From assembly GCA_033239005.1 (NCBI GenBank), contig BSQZ01000001.1, positions 34,084,688-34,148,687 on the forward strand: a stretch of 64,000 nucleotides of DNA, in the 5' to 3' direction. Positions 48,380-60,079 of this stretch are shown in pieces. A program made the position numbers and the translations under genes. The stretch's first letter is position 1. Every line of letters begins with the position of its first letter. Origin of the DNA: Lamellibrachia satsuma. Lineage: Eukaryota > Annelida > Polychaeta > Sabellida > Siboglinidae. The notes beneath the pieces are model-generated. The model made no database searches. It was not told the DNA's origin and worked only from the letters and a program-made list of their open reading frames with translations.

Positions 48380-48592
48380 TCCAGACGACGTACTGTTTAT
48401 GCTTTATAATTCACGACGACGTACACTGCAAGGCCTGTTTCTACTATATAGTTCATGACGACGTACTCTGTCGGGCCTATTTTACTTCATAGCTCACGAC
48501 GACGTACTCTGTAGAGCCTGCTTGTATTTTATAATTGATGGCGACGTATTGTGTAGGGCCTGTTTCTACCTTATAGCTTCTGACGACACACC
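48380..48592. repeat. Degenerate 43-45-bp repeats, about 5 copies
   Basis: Unit ACGACGTACTCTGTAGGGCC plus TGTTTCTACTTTATAGCTC. Confidence 0.85.
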
Positions 48593-48594
48593 TT

Positions 48595-49565
48595 GGGAGG
48601 AGGCTGAGAGGAGGGAAGGTGACAAGGCGGAAGGAAACAAGACGTAAGGAGAAGGGACGGAAGGAGACGGGAGGGAAGGCGACGGGAGCGAAGGAGACAG
48701 GAGGGAAGGCGACGGGACGGAAGGAGATAGGGGGAAGGCGACGGGACGGAAGGAGATAGGGGGAAGGCGACGGGAGCGAAGGAGACGGGAGACTGGAAGG
48801 CGACGGGAGACTGGAAGGCGACGGGAACGAAGGAGACGGGAGTCAAGGCGAAGGGAACGAAGGCGTTAGGAGTAAAGGCGACACAGGAGCGAGATAACCA
48901 GGAGACAGGAGGGAAGGAGACGGGAGGGAAGGAGACGGGAAGGAAGGCGAAGGGAGCGAAGGAGACGGGAGCCAAGGCGAAGGGAACGAAGGAGACAGGA
49001 GGGAAGGCGACGGGAACGAAGGAGACGGGAGTCAAGGCGAAGGGAACGAAGGCGTTAGGAGTAAAGGCGACACAGGAGCAAGATAACCAGGAGACAGGAG
49101 GGAAGGAGACGGGAAGGAAGGCGAAGGGAGCGAAGGAGACGGGAGCCAAGGCGAAGGGAACGAAGGAGACAGGAGGGAAGGCGACGGGAACGAAGGAGAC
49201 GGGAGTCAAGGCGAAGGGAACGAAGGCGTTAGGAGTAAAGGCGACACAGGAGCAAGATAACCAGGAGACAGGAGGGAAGGAGACGGGAGGGAAGGAGATG
49301 GGAGGGAAGGAGACAGGAGGGAAGGAGATAGGAAGGAAGGAGACAGGAGGGACAGGTGACAAGTTGACGGGCGAGAAGGTCACGCTGCCAAGTGACACGA
49401 CTGCATGACAGAATATAACGGAAGGGAACCAACGCAAGAGCTACTCTGAGGTAGTGATAGAGGGGGTGAGGAGAGTGAGGGTGTTTGTAGGTGATAGAGG
49501 GGGTGAGGAGAGCGAGGGTGTTTGTAGATGATTCGATAGTTAGGAAGACTGACAGAGTGCTAAAC
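48595..49565 (+). repeat. Dispersed repeat with expanded GC-rich minisatellite (copy 2)
   Basis: (GGAAGGCGACGGGAGCGAAGG)-type units in a higher-order period of about 174-189 bp (landmark GGCGTTAGGAGTAAAGGCGA at about 48,862, 49,051 and 49,226). The non-repetitive tail 49,370-49,560 matches that of the 25.4-kb copy. Open frames here are repeat artefacts. Confidence 0.88.
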
Positions 49566-49569
49566 AAGG

Positions 49570-49895
49570 TGGACGACATGGTGGTTTGCTTTCCAGGGGC
49601 AAAATAGAGGCTGTCACAGAAAGGGTGGAGGAACTCATGGGTCCAGGCAATCTAGTGACCTTAAGCACTAACAACGCCGAGAGGGAGGGTAACAACTGTC
49701 ATAGTTAAGAAATACAGGCAATTAGTAGCAGACAGTTAAGCAGACACTAATTGAGTAGATACTTATGTCAGGGATTTGACCAGTAATGTAAAGCAGAGGT
49801 CAGGGTTATCGAAATTGCCGGAGAATGACAATTAACACGCTAGTTCAGTAGCTGTGTAGAGACGAAGAAGTTGGATTTATAGAGTTGTGGGGATG
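49570..49895. other. Unique sequence
   Basis: No gene or array recognised. Confidence 0.4.
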
Positions 49896-49897
49896 TT

Positions 49898-50440
49898 TTG
49901 TTGGGAGGGCAGATATGTACAAGTGTACAAGCTTGGAAACAATATCGTAGGAAGGATATAGATACGCTTGAACGAATACAGAGGAGAGCAACTAAACTGA
50001 TTGCAGAAATGAGAGACCTTAGTTATGAAGAACGCCTAAGAGAATATGGTTTTACAACCCTTGAAAAAATGAGGTTAAGAGGAGATCAATTTGACGTTTC
50101 TAATATATTGAATGGGTATGAAAATATTGGTAGAATTTTTTTTCTCACTCAAAAAAGATAGTAGAACTAGAGGACACAAGGTAACATTAGTAAAGGATAA
50201 GCGTAGATTGGATATCAAAAAGTACTCCTTCTCACAGAGGGCAATAAATGGAACAAATGATCAACAGATTGTGTAACTGCTAGCAGAGTGAATAATGTTT
50301 AAAAACAAGGTTGACACATATCTCAGGAGGGCGGATTACACATGATGTTGGACTCTCGATAAGCCAATGGCTTCCTTGTCCACTAGCCATCTTGGCCTTT
50401 GTCTTGGATGGCAATCTTGTTAAATCTTGTTTGATGAACT
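49898..50440 (+). pseudogene. CR1-like non-LTR 3' end
   Basis: The open frame reads AWKQYRRKDIDTLERIQRRA, TKLIAEMRDLSYEERLREYG and FTTLEKMRLRGDQFDVSNIL. Stops then interrupt it. The 3' UTR has CGATAAGCCAATGGCTTCCT, as in the 26.5-kb copy. 5'-truncated. Confidence 0.87.
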
Positions 50441-50444
50441 AAGT

Positions 50445-51075
50445 AGGCCCTGTCTCTTCTTTATCGTTGTTACACATGGCGATTGTAAAACATGTGAAGG
50501 CTTTTCTGATTGTACTTGTCTTGCTTAGCGCGTCGGGATTCACAAATGCATGTTTCGGATCACAACATTAGTGGATGGTTTACGTTGCTTAGACATGCCA
50601 TTTTCATTAATTAGGATGGAATAAGTAATATCGATGATAGTCTTTAAAATCTGTTCTGCCGCCATTAAAAATTAATTCGATGGATTAATATCCATGCCCC
50701 TTAACGACATACTATTAGCGGTTTCGTTTCACTTATGGCAACTTTGCCGTCTGCACTGGCGTGGCCTGGAAGCTGGATGTCTGAAAAAAGCATTAGCTTT
50801 ATCGAGTTAAACTGCCGATTGCATAAAAGCGACGCACCGGGAAACCCGTTTTCACGACGCCCCAGTCTCCATGTTAATAGAGCAAGCGAATTCAATGTCT
50901 TGATAAAAAATCAAATCGCACCATGTATTCTCTACACGCGGGAAGTTGATGTACCAAAACATCTGAAGTGCTGTGTTTCTTTTACAACATATTCTACGTT
51001 AATTTAGTAACGAATACCGCTCATATACGGCGTTGTTTATTTACGTCATGAGCTTTGCTTTGCACTGACGCATTG
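50445..51075. other. Unique sequence
   Basis: A 90-codon frame at 50,735-51,007 has no recognised domain. Confidence 0.35.
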
Positions 51076-51077
51076 CA

Positions 51078-51172
51078 TAACGGATAAGATTGAACAAAAT
51101 TAGACAAGATTGCCATCCAAATGAAAATATCCAGATGGTAAGTGGACAAGGAAGTCAGAGCCCGCCAATTAT
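51078..51172 (-). mobile_element. CR1-like 3' UTR fragment
   Basis: Reverse complement holds CTTCCTTGTCCACTTACCAT and GGATGGCAATCTTGTCTAA, matching the 3' tail of the 50.3-kb copy. Confidence 0.75.
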
Positions 51173-51254
51173 TCATAAATATATGTATAACTCGCTCTTA
51201 TGATATATTATTTGCAAATTTCGTTTTTACACATATCCGTGCTGCTCACTGAAC

Positions 51255-51490
51255 GACAGTTTAAACAGGTCGGCTTCTGTTAGCCGACAACTTGAACTGT
51301 TCAGCCTAGGATGGCCGACATTTTGAACAGTTCAACTTATGTTGGACGACAGTTTGAACATGTCACCCTAGATGGAACGACGACAGTTTTACCAGGTCAG
51401 CCTAATTTAGACGACAGCTTCAGTTATAAAGTCAGCCTAGGATGAACGACAGTTTGACCAGGTCAGCCTAAGTTGGACGACGGGGTGCTT
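51255..51490. repeat. Degenerate 30-36-bp repeats (precursor of the 19-bp array)
   Basis: Variants of GACGACAGTTTGAACAGGTC plus AGCCTAAGTTG. They share GGACGACAG with the adjacent 19-bp unit. Confidence 0.8.
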
Positions 51491-51540
51491 TGTGAAAGAT
51501 GACAAGAGACAACAGTTTACCTGCCGTCTCGCATGTGAGG

Positions 51541-53108
51541 CCTAGTCATGGACGACAGTTGTACATCTGGACGACAGCGGTACACCTGGACGACAGTGGT
51601 ACATCTGGACGACAGTGGTACACATGTGCGAGTCTTGGACAACAGTGGTACACATGGACGACAGTGGTACACATGGACGACAGTGGTACACATAGACAAC
51701 AGTGGTACATCTGGATGACAGAGCTACACATGAACGACAGTGGTACATCTGGACGAAAGTGGTACACATGGACGACAGTGGTACACATGGACGACAGTGG
51801 TACATCTGGACGACAGTGGTACACATGGACGACAGTGGTACACATGGACGACAGTGGTACATCTGGACGACAGTGGTACATCTGGACGACAGTGGTACAC
51901 ATGGACGACAGTGGTACATCTGGACGACAGAGGTACACATGGACGACAGTGGTACACATGGACGACAGTGGTACATCTGGACGACAGTGGTACACATGGA
52001 CGACAGTGGTACATCTGGACGACAGTGGTACACATGGACGACAGTGGTACATCTGGACGACAGTGATACACATGGACGACAGTGGTACATCTGGACGACA
52101 GTGGTACACATGGACGACAATGGTACATCTGCACGACAGTGGTACACATGGACGACAGTGGTACACATGGACGACAGTGGCACATCTGGACGACAGAGGT
52201 ACACATGGACGACAATGGTACATCTGCACGACAGTGGTACACATGGACGACAGTGGTACACATGGACGACAGTGGTACATCTAGACGACAGTGGTACATC
52301 TGGATGACAGAGGTTCACTTGAACGACAGAGGTACATCTGGACGACATAGGTACACATGGACGACAGTGGTACATCTGGACGACAGTGGTACATATGGAC
52401 GACAGTGGTACATCTGGACGACAGTGGTACACATGGACGACAGTGGTACACATGGAAGACAGTGGTACACCTGGACGACAGTGGTACATCTGGATGACAT
52501 AGGTACACATGAACGACAGTGGTACATCTGGACGACAGTGGTACACATGGACGACAGTGGTACACATGGACGACAGAGATACACATGGAAGACAGTGGTA
52601 CACATGGACGACAGTGGTACATCTGGACGACAGTGGTACACATGGACGACAGTGGTACACATGGACGACAGTGGTACATCTGGACGACAGTGGTACATCT
52701 GGACGACAGAGGTACCCGTGGACGACAGTGGTACACATGGACGACAGTGGTACACATGGACGACAGTGGTACATCTGGACGACAGAGGTACACATGGACG
52801 ACAGTGGTACACATGGACGACAGTGGTACACATGGACGACAGTGGTACATCTGGACGACAGTGGTACATCTGGACGACAGTGGTACACCTGGACGACAGT
52901 GGTACACATGGACGACAGAGGTACACATGGACGACAGTGGTACACATGGACGACAGTGGTACATCTGGACCACAGTGGTACATCTGGACAACAGTGGTAC
53001 ATCTGGACCACAGAGGTACACATGGACGACAGTGGTACACATGGACGACAGTGGTACATCTGGACGACAGTGGTACACCTGGACGACAGTGGTACACCTG
53101 GACGTCCG
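51541..53108. repeat. 19-bp minisatellite, about 82 copies (plus orientation)
   Basis: Unit GGTACACATGGACGACAGT or GGTACATCTGGACGACAGT. The unit lacks stops in most phases, so frames of up to 505 codons arise on both strands; they are not genes. Confidence 0.97.
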
Positions 53109-53109
53109 C

Positions 53110-54080
53110 GACGTCTTAGTATTGCGATAATGGGATGGGATTATTTCGATTACTATTCAACTAAAACCGGTGTATAGGCGAATAGCAATGACAATGGCCG
53201 AAACATCTATTTTAGAGTCTTGCAAGCAGTATTAATAGGGACCCACACTAAGAGCTGGGTATGGCTTCAGAAGTAATCTAACCGTCGTTCGACGTTTCTT
53301 CAGTTACAATATAATCCTCAGTTACAACACCATCCTCTGTCTATGCGTCTTTGTTTACAGCCATTTCCGTCCGTTTCGTCTCAGACTCGTTTCTGTAGAT
53401 GTTGCACAAATCCAATGTCAACTACGATCAACTAGCCAAGGCAAACGTGGCCGTCTACATATACTATGAAAAAACCATATTCACACTTTCGAACGGTAAC
53501 CGATCTAATTATCAAAATCAATTCTTTCGATGAATAGAACAACAGTATGCACTATTTTATTAAACCGACTGAACATGTTACTTAAACTATTCACACATTG
53601 CACATTTGAAAATCAAATAAAAAAATAATATAAGCGCAGCACAACATAGCAATGACAAAGGATTTGGTGGTTACCTTGGGCGCGGTCCGTAGTCAACGAT
53701 ATGCTATCGTCTGTCATCTTTGAGCACATTACGTTTTGTAATAGAAATATCAAACGCCGCAACACTGCTCAATATCCTCGTCCGACAAACCGGTTGTGTA
53801 ACGGCCGATTTCTCATCGCCTTACCATCGTTCGTGGTCGCAACAGCGCCAATAATATCGACCGATCACGTGACATCCTCTCAGCGTCAATTAGTGTTCGC
53901 CTCCTGGCGTCAGTGGCGCGAACGTCTTTGGTCGAGTCACGTCTTTTCATGGGAGGAAATATTATCTGATCAGCATTCAACTGACCTTTCACGTTGGAAA
54001 ATAAGTGACACCAGAGAACAGCACAAACATCGCAGTCGTTGTCGTGGTCGTCTCGCTGTTTCCGTCGGCCGTGTGTAACA
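53110..54080. other. Unique spacer between inverted 19-bp arrays
   Basis: AT-rich; frames around 53,700-54,080 have no domain. Confidence 0.45.
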
Positions 54081-54082
54081 CT

Positions 54083-55195
54083 ATCGCCCATTTGTACAAC
54101 TGTTGCCCATGTGTAACACTGTCATCCATGTGTACCACTGTCGTCCAGATGTACCACTGTGGTCCATGTGCACCAATGTCGTCCAGGTGTACCATTGTCA
54201 CCCAGGTGTACCACTGTCGTCCATGTGTACCACTGTCGTCATCGTGTATCACTGTCGTCCATGTGTACCACTGTCGTCATTGTGTATCACTGTCATCAAG
54301 GTTTACCACTGTCGTCCATGTGTACCACTGTTGTCACTGTGTATCACTGCCATCCAGGTGTACCACTGTGGTCCATGTGCACCAACTTCGTCATTGTGTA
54401 TCACTGTTGTCCAGGTGTACCACTGTCGTCATTGTGTATCATTGTCATCCATATGTACCACTGTCGTCATTGTGTATCACTGTCATCCATGTGCACCACT
54501 GTCGTCATTGTATATCACTGTCGTCCAGATGTACCACTATCGTCCATGTGTACAGTTGTCGTCCATGTGTTCCACTGTCGTCCAGGTGTACCACTGTCGT
54601 CCATGTGTACCGCTGTCGTCCATGTGTATCACTGTCGTCCATGTGTACCACTGTCGTCATTGTGTATCACTGTTGTCCATGTGTACCACTGTCGTCAGTG
54701 TATATCACTGTCGTCCATGTGTACCACTGTCGTCATTGTGTATCACTGTCGTCCAGGTGTACCACTGTCGTCCAGGTGTACCACTGTCGTCATTGTGTAT
54801 CACTGTCGTCCAGGTGTACCACTGTCGTCCATATATACAACGATCATCATTGTATATCACTGTCGTCCATGTGTACCACTGTGGTCCATGTGCACCAATG
54901 TCGTCCATATGTACCACTGTCGTCCATATGTACCACTGTCGTCATTGTGTATCACTATCGTCCAGGTGTACCATTGTCGTCCACGTGTACCACTGTCGTT
55001 CAGGTGTACCACTGTCGTCCAGGTGTATCACTGTCGTCCAGGTGTACCATTGTCGTCCACGTGAACCACTGTCGTTCAGGTGTACCACTGTCGTCCAGGT
55101 GTATCACTGTCGCCCATGTGTACCACTGTGATCGATGTGCACCAATGTCGTCATGGTGTACCACTGTCGTCCATGTGTATCAATGTTGTTCATCT
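54083..55195. repeat. 19-bp minisatellite, about 58 copies (minus orientation)
   Basis: Unit GTCGTCCATGTGTACCACT, the reverse complement of the 51.5-53.1-kb unit, with local variants (GTCATTGTGTATCACT). Frames up to 409 codons are artefacts. Confidence 0.96.
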
Positions 55196-55314
55196 TGGGC
55201 CACTTGGGGCTCTTTGTGTTCTTTTACGATATAAGTTTCTCATCATCTCGTTTATGTCTCGCGAACGCTTCGTCACAACATCACAATTAGCAAAATCTTG
55301 GTGAACGTTTATAA

Positions 55315-55592
55315 GACCTTCCGTGAGAGTTAAAACGGCCAAAGGTACTTTACACTTCACCCCGTGGCAGTTCTGTCCATTCCAACGCCATTTCGACTTC
55401 TCTGGGAAGCATTCACCCACGCTGCAAGTACAGCGCGTGTGTTCGTTCCCATACCCGCCTCCGTCAGTTGCCAGGTAACGGGTTGAACGATATTGCTTAA
55501 GCTTCGAAACGGAAGATAGAGGGTTCGACTCCGGGTTCTTTCGATTGATAGCCCGACATTCTAACTACTCCGCCACAGCGCCCCATATAACG
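55315..55592 (-). mobile_element. tRNA-derived SINE
   Basis: Head on the minus strand: GTGGCGGAGTAGTTAGAATG (A box) and GGAGTCGAACCCTC (B box). The body GCGTGGGTGAATGCTTCCCA...GTGAAGTGTAAAG is shared with the SINE at 57.5 kb. The 3' end merges into the 39-bp unit repeated at 55.6-56.1 kb. Confidence 0.78.
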
Positions 55593-55599
55593 TCATGAT

Positions 55600-56070
55600 G
55601 TGTCTGTAATACCTTCCGTGACATTTATAGCGGCCTAATGTGTTTATAAGACCTTCCGTGATGTCAGAACGGCCTAATGTGTTTATAAGACCTTCCGTGA
55701 TGTCAGAACGGCCTAATGTGTTTATAAGACCTTCCGTGATGTCAGAACGGCCTAATGTGTTTATAAGACCTTCCGTGATGTCAGAACGGCCTAATGTGTT
55801 TATAAGGCCTTCCGTAACAGCTAAGACGGCTTAATGTGTCTATAAGCCCTTCCGTGGCAGTTAAGACAGCTTAATGTGTTGATCAGAACTTCCGTGATAG
55901 TCAGAACGGCCTAAATGTGTCTATAAGACCTTCAGTGACAGTTAAGACGGCTTAATGTGTCTATAAGACCTTCCGTGAAAGTTAAGACGGCTTAATGTGT
56001 TGATCAGACCTTCCGTGATAGTCAGAACGGCCTATTGTGTATATATGAGACCTTCCACGATATTTAGACT
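55600..56070. repeat. 39-bp minisatellite, about 12 copies
   Basis: Unit CCTAATGTGTTTATAAGACC plus TTCCGTGATGTCAGAACGG; several 3'-side copies are diverged. Confidence 0.92.
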
Positions 56071-56394
56071 GGCCTACGGTGTCTTCCTTTCCCTGATTTT
56101 CTTAGTCACATATCAATGTTTAGGTGCTGCATCAATGAAAATTATGATTATAATAATAAATTTGACACTTATACTGCGCCGTGTATCCCGGTGAAATCGG
56201 TCAAAGGCGCTAATAAAGTTAAAATACGTAAAATAAGTGTATATAAAATAAGTTAACATATGTTATATAAATAACCATTATCGTTCGCGGGATAGTCGAC
56301 AAACTGTGGTCGGTGGATCTCAATGATCGGGTCGGATGTGTTGGTTTTCGGCATTGTTCTAGGGCCATCCTATGATAGGTCAACATATCTCTCG

Positions 56395-57262
56395 TAATGA
56401 CCCAGTCTCTCGTTGCTCTTGTAGCGGCGACAACTGGGACATGTTCACCTGAATGTGAAAGATCTTCATCGACGTACGTCTTGTAGCTCTTGTAGCGGCG
56501 ACAACTGGGACATGTTCACCTGAATGTGAAAGATCTTCATCGACGTACGTCTTGTAGCTCTTGTAGCGGCGACAACTGGTACATGTTCACCTGAATGTGA
56601 AAGATCTTCATCGACGTACGTCTTGTAGCTCTTGTAGCGGCGACAACTGGGACATGTTCACCTGAATGTGAAAGATCTTCATCGACGTACGTCTTGTAGC
56701 TCTTGTAGCGGCGACAACTGGGACATGTTCACCTGAATGTGAAAGATCTTCATCGACGTACGTCTTGTAGCTCTTGTAGCGGCGACAACTGGGACATGTT
56801 CACCTGAATGTGAAAGATCTTCATCGACGTACGTCTTGTAGCTCTTGTAGCGGCGACAACTGGGACATGTTCACCTGAATGTGAAAGATCTTCATCGACG
56901 TACGTCTTGTAGCTCTTGTAGCGGCGACAACTGGGACATGTTCACCTGAATGTGAAAGATCTTCATCGACGTACGTCTTGTAGTTCTTGTAGCGGCGACA
57001 ACTGGGACATGTTCACCTGAATGTGAAAGATCTTCATCGACGTACGTCTTGTAGCTCTTGTAGCGGCGACAACTGGGACATGTTCACCTGAATGTGAAAG
57101 ATCTTCATCGACGTACGTCTTGTAGCTCTTGTAGCGGCGACAACTGGGACATGTTCACCTGAATGTGGAAGATCTTCATCGACGTACGTCTTGTAGCTTT
57201 TGTAGCGGCGACAACTGGGACATGTTCACCTGAATTTGAAAGATCTTCATCGATGTACTTCC
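56395..57262. repeat. 71-bp minisatellite, about 12 copies
   Basis: The unit includes GATCTTCATCGACGTACGTC and TTGTAGCGGCGACAACTGGG. Copies are almost identical, so homogenisation is recent. Contains the palindrome GACGTACGTC. Confidence 0.96.
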
Positions 57263-57424
57263 GCTCCTGGACAGTTTACTTGACGCACAGTCAATTTGTA
57301 TTCCTTCTAGTTCCTATTTCGAATCAACGACAATGGCATATCTGATGCAGTGACGCGAAAACTTATCGAATACGTTTGTTGTTTGCGGCATGCTTTGTGT
57401 AGGATATTTCTTTCAAGATAAACA

Positions 57425-57775
57425 TGTCTGGTACATGGGGGGGGGCGTAGTGGTTAGAACATCGGGGGGGGGGGGGGAAGCGGTGGCGTACTGGTTAGAA
57501 CATTGGACCCTCAATCGAGAGAACCCGCGTTAGAATTCTCTTGGTGTCATTTCGAAGCTTTGCAATTTCGCTCAGTCCACATTCCATCAGTTCCCTCGGC
57601 TGTATATGTGAACGAATAGTCTTTGTGCAGTATATGCAGCGTGGCTGAATGTTTCCCAGAGAAGCCGAGTTGACGTTAGAATGAGCAGGTCTAGTCAGGG
57701 AGTGAAGTGTAAAGCGCTTTGAACAGTCCCACGAACTGGGTACCGCGCTATGTAAGAATGTACCATTACCTTTAT
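57425..57775 (+). mobile_element. tRNA-derived SINE (with duplicated head)
   Basis: GTGGCGTACTGGTTAGAACA (A box) and CGCGTTAGAATTCTC (B-box-like), then a body shared with the 55.3-kb SINE and AAGCGCTTTGAACAG near the 3' end. A second partial head (GGCGTAGTGGTTAGAACATC) and a G14 tract lie just upstream. Confidence 0.8.
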
Positions 57776-57779
57776 ATCA

Positions 57780-58000
57780 ACAGGCAGCAAATAAAAAAAA
57801 AATAAAGTTAGCTGTACGTGTCCATATCGCGTGACATTTGACAGATCAAATAAGATTCAAAGATGTAGTGAAGCGAAACGTGAAGAAGAATACTACTAAA
57901 AGCAATGGTACTCATTTGTTCAAGAAAGACCGACCTGGTGAGGACTAAATTTAACCAATCCAATAAATGTCTTACTCACAAGCGTATAACGATAAACTAC
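57780..58000. other. Unique AT-rich sequence
   Basis: Nothing recognised. Confidence 0.4.
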
Positions 58001-58396
58001 CTCAATAAACTACAAGGCAATGCTGCAAGGTAATACTGACATGTTTAGTGAACTACCTCAATAAACTACAAGGCAATGCTGCAAGGTAATACTGACATGT
58101 TTAGTGAACTGCCTCAATAAACTACAAGGCAATGCTGCAAGGTAATACTGACATGTTTAGTGAACTGCCTCAATAAACTACAAGGCAATGCTGCAACTTA
58201 ATAATGACATGTTTAGTGAACTACCTCAATAAACTACAAGGCAATGCTGCAAGGTAATACTGACATGTTTAGTGAACTGCCTCAATAAACTACAAGGCAA
58301 TGCTGCAACTTAATAATGACATGTTTAGTGAACTACCTCAATAAACTACAAGGCAATGCTGCAAGGTAATACTGACATGTTTAGCGAACTGCATTA
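58000..58396. repeat. 56-bp minisatellite, 7 copies
   Basis: Unit AACTACCTCAATAAACTACA plus AGGCAATGCTGCAAGGTAAT and ACTGACATGTTTAGTG. Confidence 0.95.
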
Positions 58397-58482
58397 AACA
58401 GCATCGACAGACTAAACGACACTTCAAACCAGATCAAATAAAATATTAACTAGAATTTGTAACTCATCAATGAACCGTCGAC

Positions 58483-58556
58483 GACATATGTACACACGTG
58501 AGAACAAACATATGTACACACGTGAGAACAAACATGTGTACACACGTGAGAATAAA
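58483..58556. repeat. 24-bp minisatellite, 3 copies
   Basis: Unit ACATATGTACACACGTGAGA plus ACAA. Confidence 0.9.
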
Positions 58557-58559
58557 AAT

Positions 58560-59045
58560 GTGCGACAGTAAGAACAGCGCTAAACGCCGCCGGATTAGCC
58601 GATTCATTGCCAATGACATACACGCATTACTTGCGTCGGGCTAACTGTATGTCATTATACCGCAAATTATATCCAAGCTATTTCCATTAATAGGCCCTAT
58701 TGCCGAAATTAATTTCAATAAGTGTACGTAAGACACGAGTATTTAAGAGTGATTCAGTCCAGTGAAGCTAATTATTTAACAATCTCCTGGTTAAGTAGTG
58801 TTCGTCGCTGCAATAGTGTAGACAGGAAGTAGGATTAGGGGTCATCCCAGAAATCCTCAGCTGAGTGCGTATGCCCGAAACACACTTTTCAAAACCCATA
58901 GGATGGGCCCGGCGTGTGACCCAGAGGACGGGCTTGGCGTGTGACCCCGAGGACGGGCCTGTTGTGTGACCTCGTGACGGGCCCGGCGTGTGCTGCAAAA
59001 TGTTGCTGCAGACATCGATGGATAGAATCATTTATGAGAAACAAA
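58560..59045. other. Unique sequence with short GACGGGC repeats
   Basis: 58,905-58,990 has four degenerate GACGGGCCCGGCGTGTGACC units. No gene seen. Confidence 0.45.
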
Positions 59046-59049
59046 CTAT

Positions 59050-60075
59050 GGAAGAGTGGAGCAGGCGTAGGGCAGTATGAGGCGTAAGGCAGCTCGTAGG
59101 GCAGCATGAGGCGTAAGGCAGTACGAGGCGTAAGGTAGCATGTAGGGCAGCATGAGGCGTAAGGCAGCACGTAGGGCAGCATGAGGCGTAGAACAGCATG
59201 AGGCGTAAGGCAGCACGTAGGACAGCATGAGGCGTAAGGCAGCACGTAGAGCAGCACGATGCGTAAGGCAGCACGTAGGGTAGCATGAGGCGTAGGACAG
59301 CCTGAGGCGTAAGGCAGCACGTAGGGCAGCATGAGGCGTAGGACAGCATGAGGCGTAAGGCAGCACGTAGGACAGCATGAGGCGTAAGGCAGCACGTAGA
59401 GCAGCACGATGCGTAAGGCAGCACGTATGGCAGCATGAGGCGTAGGACAGCATGAGGCGTAAGGCAGCACGTAGGACAGCATGAGGCGTAAGGCAGCACG
59501 TAAAGCAGCACGATGCGTAAGGCAGCACGTAGGGCAGCATGAGGCGTAGGACAGCATGAGGCGTAAGGCAGCACGTAGGGCAGCATGAGGCGTAGGACAG
59601 CATGAGGCGTAAGGCAGCACGTAGGGCAGCATGAGGCGTAGGACAGCATGAGGCGTAAGGCAGCACGTAGGACAGCATGAGGCGTAAGGCAGCACGTAGG
59701 GCAGCATGAGGCGTAGGACAGCATGAGGCGTAAGGCAGCACGTAGGACAGCATGAGGCGTAAGGCAGCACGTAGAGCAGCACGATGCGTAAGGCAGCACG
59801 TAGGGCAGCATGAGGCGTAGGACAGCATGAGGCGTAAGGCAGCACGTAGGGCAGCATGAGGCGTAGGACAGCATGAGGCGTAAGGCAGCACGTAGGGCAG
59901 CATGAGGCGTAGGACAGCGTGAGGCGTAAGGCAGCACGTAGGACAGCATGAGGCGTAAGGCAGCACGTAGAGCAGCACGATGCGTAAAGCAGCATGTAGG
60001 GCAGGGTGAGGCGTGGGGCGTAAGACAGCATGTAGGGCAGCATGAGGCGTAAGGCAGAACGAAAGGCAGCATGAA
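59050..60075. repeat. GC-rich minisatellite with 46-bp higher-order period, about 1 kb
   Basis: Subunits GCATGAGGCGTAGGACA, GCATGAGGCGTAAGGCA and GCACGTAGGGCA alternate in a fixed order, with local variants (GCACGATGCGTAAGGCA). The minus strand is open for up to 398 codons because of the unit, not because of a gene. Confidence 0.95.
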
Positions 60076-60079
60076 TGCA

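Noticed and set aside
48571..49437. 288-codon minus-strand Pro/Val/Phe-rich frame
   Set aside because: Product of the GC-rich minisatellite; no splice or start evidence.
51499..55234. Open frames of up to 505 codons on both strands
   Set aside because: They exist because the 19-bp unit lacks stops in all phases. No start context, domain or codon bias; several overlapping frames are equally long.
55500..55592. Functional tRNA gene
   Set aside because: A and B boxes are present, but the acceptor stem and anticodon arm do not fold convincingly and the sequence continues into a SINE body shared with another copy.
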